Assembly (NCBI RefSeq): GCF_040215725.1
Contig: NZ_CP157967.1
Span: 558,001-622,000 of the forward strand
DNA length: 64,000 nucleotides
Reading direction: 5' to 3'
From: Rhizobium sp. ZPR4
GTDB lineage: Bacteria > Pseudomonadota > Alphaproteobacteria > Rhizobiales > Rhizobiaceae
Shown here: positions 62,346 through 64,000 of the stretch, in pieces
Layout of the letters: every line of letters starts with the position of its first letter
Numbering within the stretch: position 1 is the stretch's first letter
The notes under the pieces: model-generated
Database searches by the model: none
What the model saw: the letters and a program-made list of their open reading frames with translations, nothing else
What the model was told of the DNA's origin: nothing
Translations under genes and position numbers: made by a program

Positions 62346-63075
62346 GGCAAGGGCCATTTCCGGCCAATATTGGCGGCTGGTGGAATCGCAGCATCAGGTT
62401 TCGACGCTGAAGCTTGTCGACACGCTGGAAGAGCAGGCTCTTCTCGAAAGCGTGCTCGAGGAAAGCAAGCCGGTTCTGCCGCCGGAATGCGCCGGGCTCG
62501 ATTATCTGCTCGCCACACCCTTCCGGTATGGAGCCATCTATCCCCACGGTTCCCGTTTTCGGCGTGCCGGTCGCACACTTGGTGTTTTCTACGCCTCCGA
62601 GAAGGTGGAAACGGCGCTGGCGGAGATGAGCTTCTATCGGCTGCTCTTCTTTCGCGATTCTCCTGACACGCCGCTGCCCGCCAATGCTGCGGAATATACC
62701 GCCTTTGCCGCTGCGATTGCGACGAAAGCGGCAATCGATCTGACCGCGCCTCCCTTGGATCGAGATCGGCAGCTATGGACCGATCCTGTCGATTATGAGG
62801 CCTGTCAGTCGCTTGCCGAAGCGGCGCGGACCGGCGGTATCGAGGCAATCCTCTATCGCTCCGTCCGGGATCCCCGCGGTGGCAGCAACATCGCGCTGCT
62901 CACGGCCAAGGCCTTCTCCGCCCGCGAACCCGCCGAGCGTCAGACCTGGCGCATCCGGCTGTCGCGTGTCGGCGTACAGGCGCTGTGCGAATTCCCCCGG
63001 CGTCGCATCGGCTTCGAAAGACAGGATTTCGACGGTGATCCGCGGCTGTCTGAACCGCAATTCAAAGCAGAATAG
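62305..63075 (+). CDS. RES-domain toxin
   Basis: 256 residues. The RES core is GSRFRRAGRTLGVFYASEKVETALAEMSFYR with a conserved arginine, tyrosine and glutamate, and GIEAILYRSVRDPRGGSNIALL supplies the serine. Characterised members (MbcT, ParT) degrade NAD+ or ADP-ribosylate target enzymes. The protein is slightly longer than the common 150-200 residues because of an N-terminal segment of about 80 residues. The ATG lies 41 bases inside the antitoxin gene in another frame; a later in-frame start cannot be excluded. It overlaps the convergent MarR gene by 14 bases. Confidence 0.85.
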   Translation: MSLPIWTPAALSSEARAISGQYWRLVESQHQVSTLKLVDTLEEQALLESVLEESKPVLPPECAGLDYLLATPFRYGAIYPHGSRFRRAGRTLGVFYASEKVETALAEMSFYRLLFFRDSPDTPLPANAAEYTAFAAAIATKAAIDLTAPPLDRDRQLWTDPVDYEACQSLAEAARTGGIEAILYRSVRDPRGGSNIALLTAKAFSAREPAERQTWRIRLSRVGVQALCEFPRRRIGFERQDFDGDPRLSEPQFKAE

Positions 63076-63508
63076 CAAGATCGCTGCGTAGGCGGTCGCC
63101 ATTGCCGTCGGGCAATCGCTCTTCAAGGGCCGCATGCGTCGTCTTCCAGATCGGCACGGCGGCGGCGAGCGCTGCCTTGCCTGATGGGGTGAGGCTGAGC
63201 AGGCGGGCACGTCGATCCCTCGGATTAGGCACGATGCTCACCCATCCCCGCCGTTCCAGCGGCTTTAAGGCGGCCGTCAGCGTCGTCTGGTCTATTGCCA
63301 GGAGTGCCGTGACCGATCCCATGGACGCCGGCACCGGCCTGTTGAGCGACATCATCAGGGAGAACTGGCCGTTCGTTAGCCCAAACGGCCGCAATGCCTC
63401 GTCAAAGCGACGGGCAAGCGCGCGCGCCGCGCGTTGAACATGCAGGCATAGGCAGGTATCGCGTACTAACAGCGTGGTTTCAAAGGGGATTTCGACTGCG
63501 TTTGACAT
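63062..63508 (-). CDS. MarR-family transcriptional regulator
   Basis: 148 residues. The winged helix is clear (PASMGSVTALLAIDQTTLTAALKPLERRGWVSIVPNPRDRRARLLSLTPSG), with a helical dimerisation part before it. Cysteines Cys19 and Cys21 (RDTCLCLH) near the N-terminus could sense thiol-reactive compounds. It is divergent from the DUF899 gene with a palindrome between, so it probably represses that gene. It overlaps the RES gene end by 14 bases. Confidence 0.85.
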   Translation of the reverse strand: MSNAVEIPFETTLLVRDTCLCLHVQRAARALARRFDEALRPFGLTNGQFSLMMSLNRPVPASMGSVTALLAIDQTTLTAALKPLERRGWVSIVPNPRDRRARLLSLTPSGKAALAAAVPIWKTTHAALEERLPDGNGDRLRSDLAILL

Positions 63509-63519
63509 GATTCATTAAT

Positions 63520-63531
63520 ATTGATATCAAT
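63520..63531. promoter_or_regulatory. Palindrome between MarR and DUF899 genes
   Basis: ATTGATATCAAT is a perfect 12-bp dyad located 12 bases from the MarR start and about 50 bases from the DUF899 start. TTGATATCAA-type sites are common MarR operators. Confidence 0.65.
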
Positions 63532-63579
63532 GCATTTGTCAAGATTTGGGACTGAAAACGCCAGAGGAGGGCGCGGACA

Positions 63580-64000
63580 ATGAACCAGGTCGTTTCCAGG
63601 GAAGTGTGGCTCGAGGCCCGCCGTCAACTGCTCGCCAGGGAGAAGGAGGCCACGCATCTTCGCGATCGCGTCAATGCGGAACGCTTGGCCTTGCCCTGGG
63701 TAAAGGTCGATAAGGACTATGTTTTCGACACGCCAGCTGGCAGCAAGACGCTCGCCGATCTCTTCGACGACCGCAGCCAGCTGATTGTCTATCATTTCAT
63801 GCTCGGCCCGGATTGGGATGCTGGCTGCACCGGCTGCTCCTTCCTTGCGGATCATTTCGATGGAGCGCTTCCGCATCTCAATCACCACGATGTCACGCTG
63901 GTCGCTGTGTCCCGCGCGCCGCTGGAGAAGGTGGAAGCCTATAAGAAACGCATGGGCTGGGGTTTTCCCTGGGTGTCGTCCTTCGCCAACGATTTCAACT
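63580..64000 (+). CDS. DUF899 thioredoxin-like protein (5' part)
   Basis: The first 140 codons of a gene that runs off the window, with GGAGG ahead of the ATG. The sequence WLEARRQLLAREKEATHLRDRVNAERLALPWVKVDKDYVFDT, then YHFMLGPDWDAGCTGCSFLADHFDGALPHL and TLVAVSRAPLEKVEAYKKRMGWGFPWVSS, matches the DUF899 family. The WDAGCTGC cysteines lie where thioredoxin-like proteins have their active site. Members are often controlled by a divergent MarR or ArsR regulator, as here. Biochemical role unknown. Confidence 0.85.
   Translation, partial: MNQVVSREVWLEARRQLLAREKEATHLRDRVNAERLALPWVKVDKDYVFDTPAGSKTLADLFDDRSQLIVYHFMLGPDWDAGCTGCSFLADHFDGALPHLNHHDVTLVAVSRAPLEKVEAYKKRMGWGFPWVSSFANDFN

Overview
The window reads as ordinary chromosomal DNA of a Rhizobium-type alphaproteobacterium. 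The evidence is a RopA/Omp2-type porin, a betI-bet operon, an R. etli ReAV-type asparaginase, twin YkuD L,D-transpeptidases, a DNA ligase with its paired exonuclease, and intergenic palindromic repeats of the kind common in rhizobia. It is GC-rich and tightly packed, with many 1-4 bp start/stop overlaps. I see no prophage, insertion sequence, CRISPR array or rRNA. There is one tRNA gene, tRNA-Pro(CGG).

Layout. 1-7.2 kb: end of an unknown gene, a polytopic membrane protein, a small lipoprotein, tRNA-Pro, an exported pentapeptide-repeat protein, a methionine sulfoxide repair block (free-Met-R-SO reductase, msrB, msrA) and a DAHP synthase gene. The DAHP synthase gene is preceded by what looks like a complete Phe/Tyr leader-peptide attenuator. 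7.4-14.8 kb: the porin, a small membrane protein, an MFS/LysR divergent pair, hisC, and a threonine dehydratase divergent from an ArsR regulator. 14.9-19.1 kb: the assimilatory sulfate genes cysH-cysD-cysN with a divergent Rrf2 regulator. 19.2-27 kb: a CLC channel, a ParDE toxin-antitoxin module, a betI-GST-betB-betA operon with a BetI-type operator, an HdeD-like protein and an orphan ParD. 27.1-38.2 kb: an EAL-CBS-GGDEF protein, a quinone reductase, an MFS pump divergent from a cysteine-rich HTH regulator, the asparaginase, a DeoR regulator divergent from a DUF4406 protein, two GSTs and a GcvA-like LysR.

38.5-48.9 kb is a catabolic block: a fused indolepyruvate-type 2-oxoacid:ferredoxin oxidoreductase, then isovaleryl-CoA dehydrogenase, both methylcrotonyl-CoA carboxylase subunits, a RidA homologue without the key arginine, HMG-CoA lyase and methylglutaconyl-CoA hydratase. 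Together the known enzymes take leucine-derived acyl-CoA to acetoacetate and acetyl-CoA. 48.9-64 kb: a Tat-exported parallel beta-helix protein, a nitrilase-family amidohydrolase, the exonuclease/ligase pair, an alpha/beta hydrolase, methylmalonyl-CoA mutase (two subunits, with an inverted pair of repeats between them), two L,D-transpeptidases, OhrR/Ohr, a RES-Xre toxin-antitoxin pair, and a MarR regulator divergent from a truncated DUF899 gene.

The signals most worth following are regulatory: the aroG attenuator, the 24-bp operator between the MFS pump and its Cys-rich regulator, the three stacked palindromes in the DeoR/DUF4406 gap, and the putative cysH promoter/operator. On the protein side they are the GST inside the bet operon and the Met-105 RidA inside the leucine operon. 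All functions are assigned by reading motifs; no database search was run.
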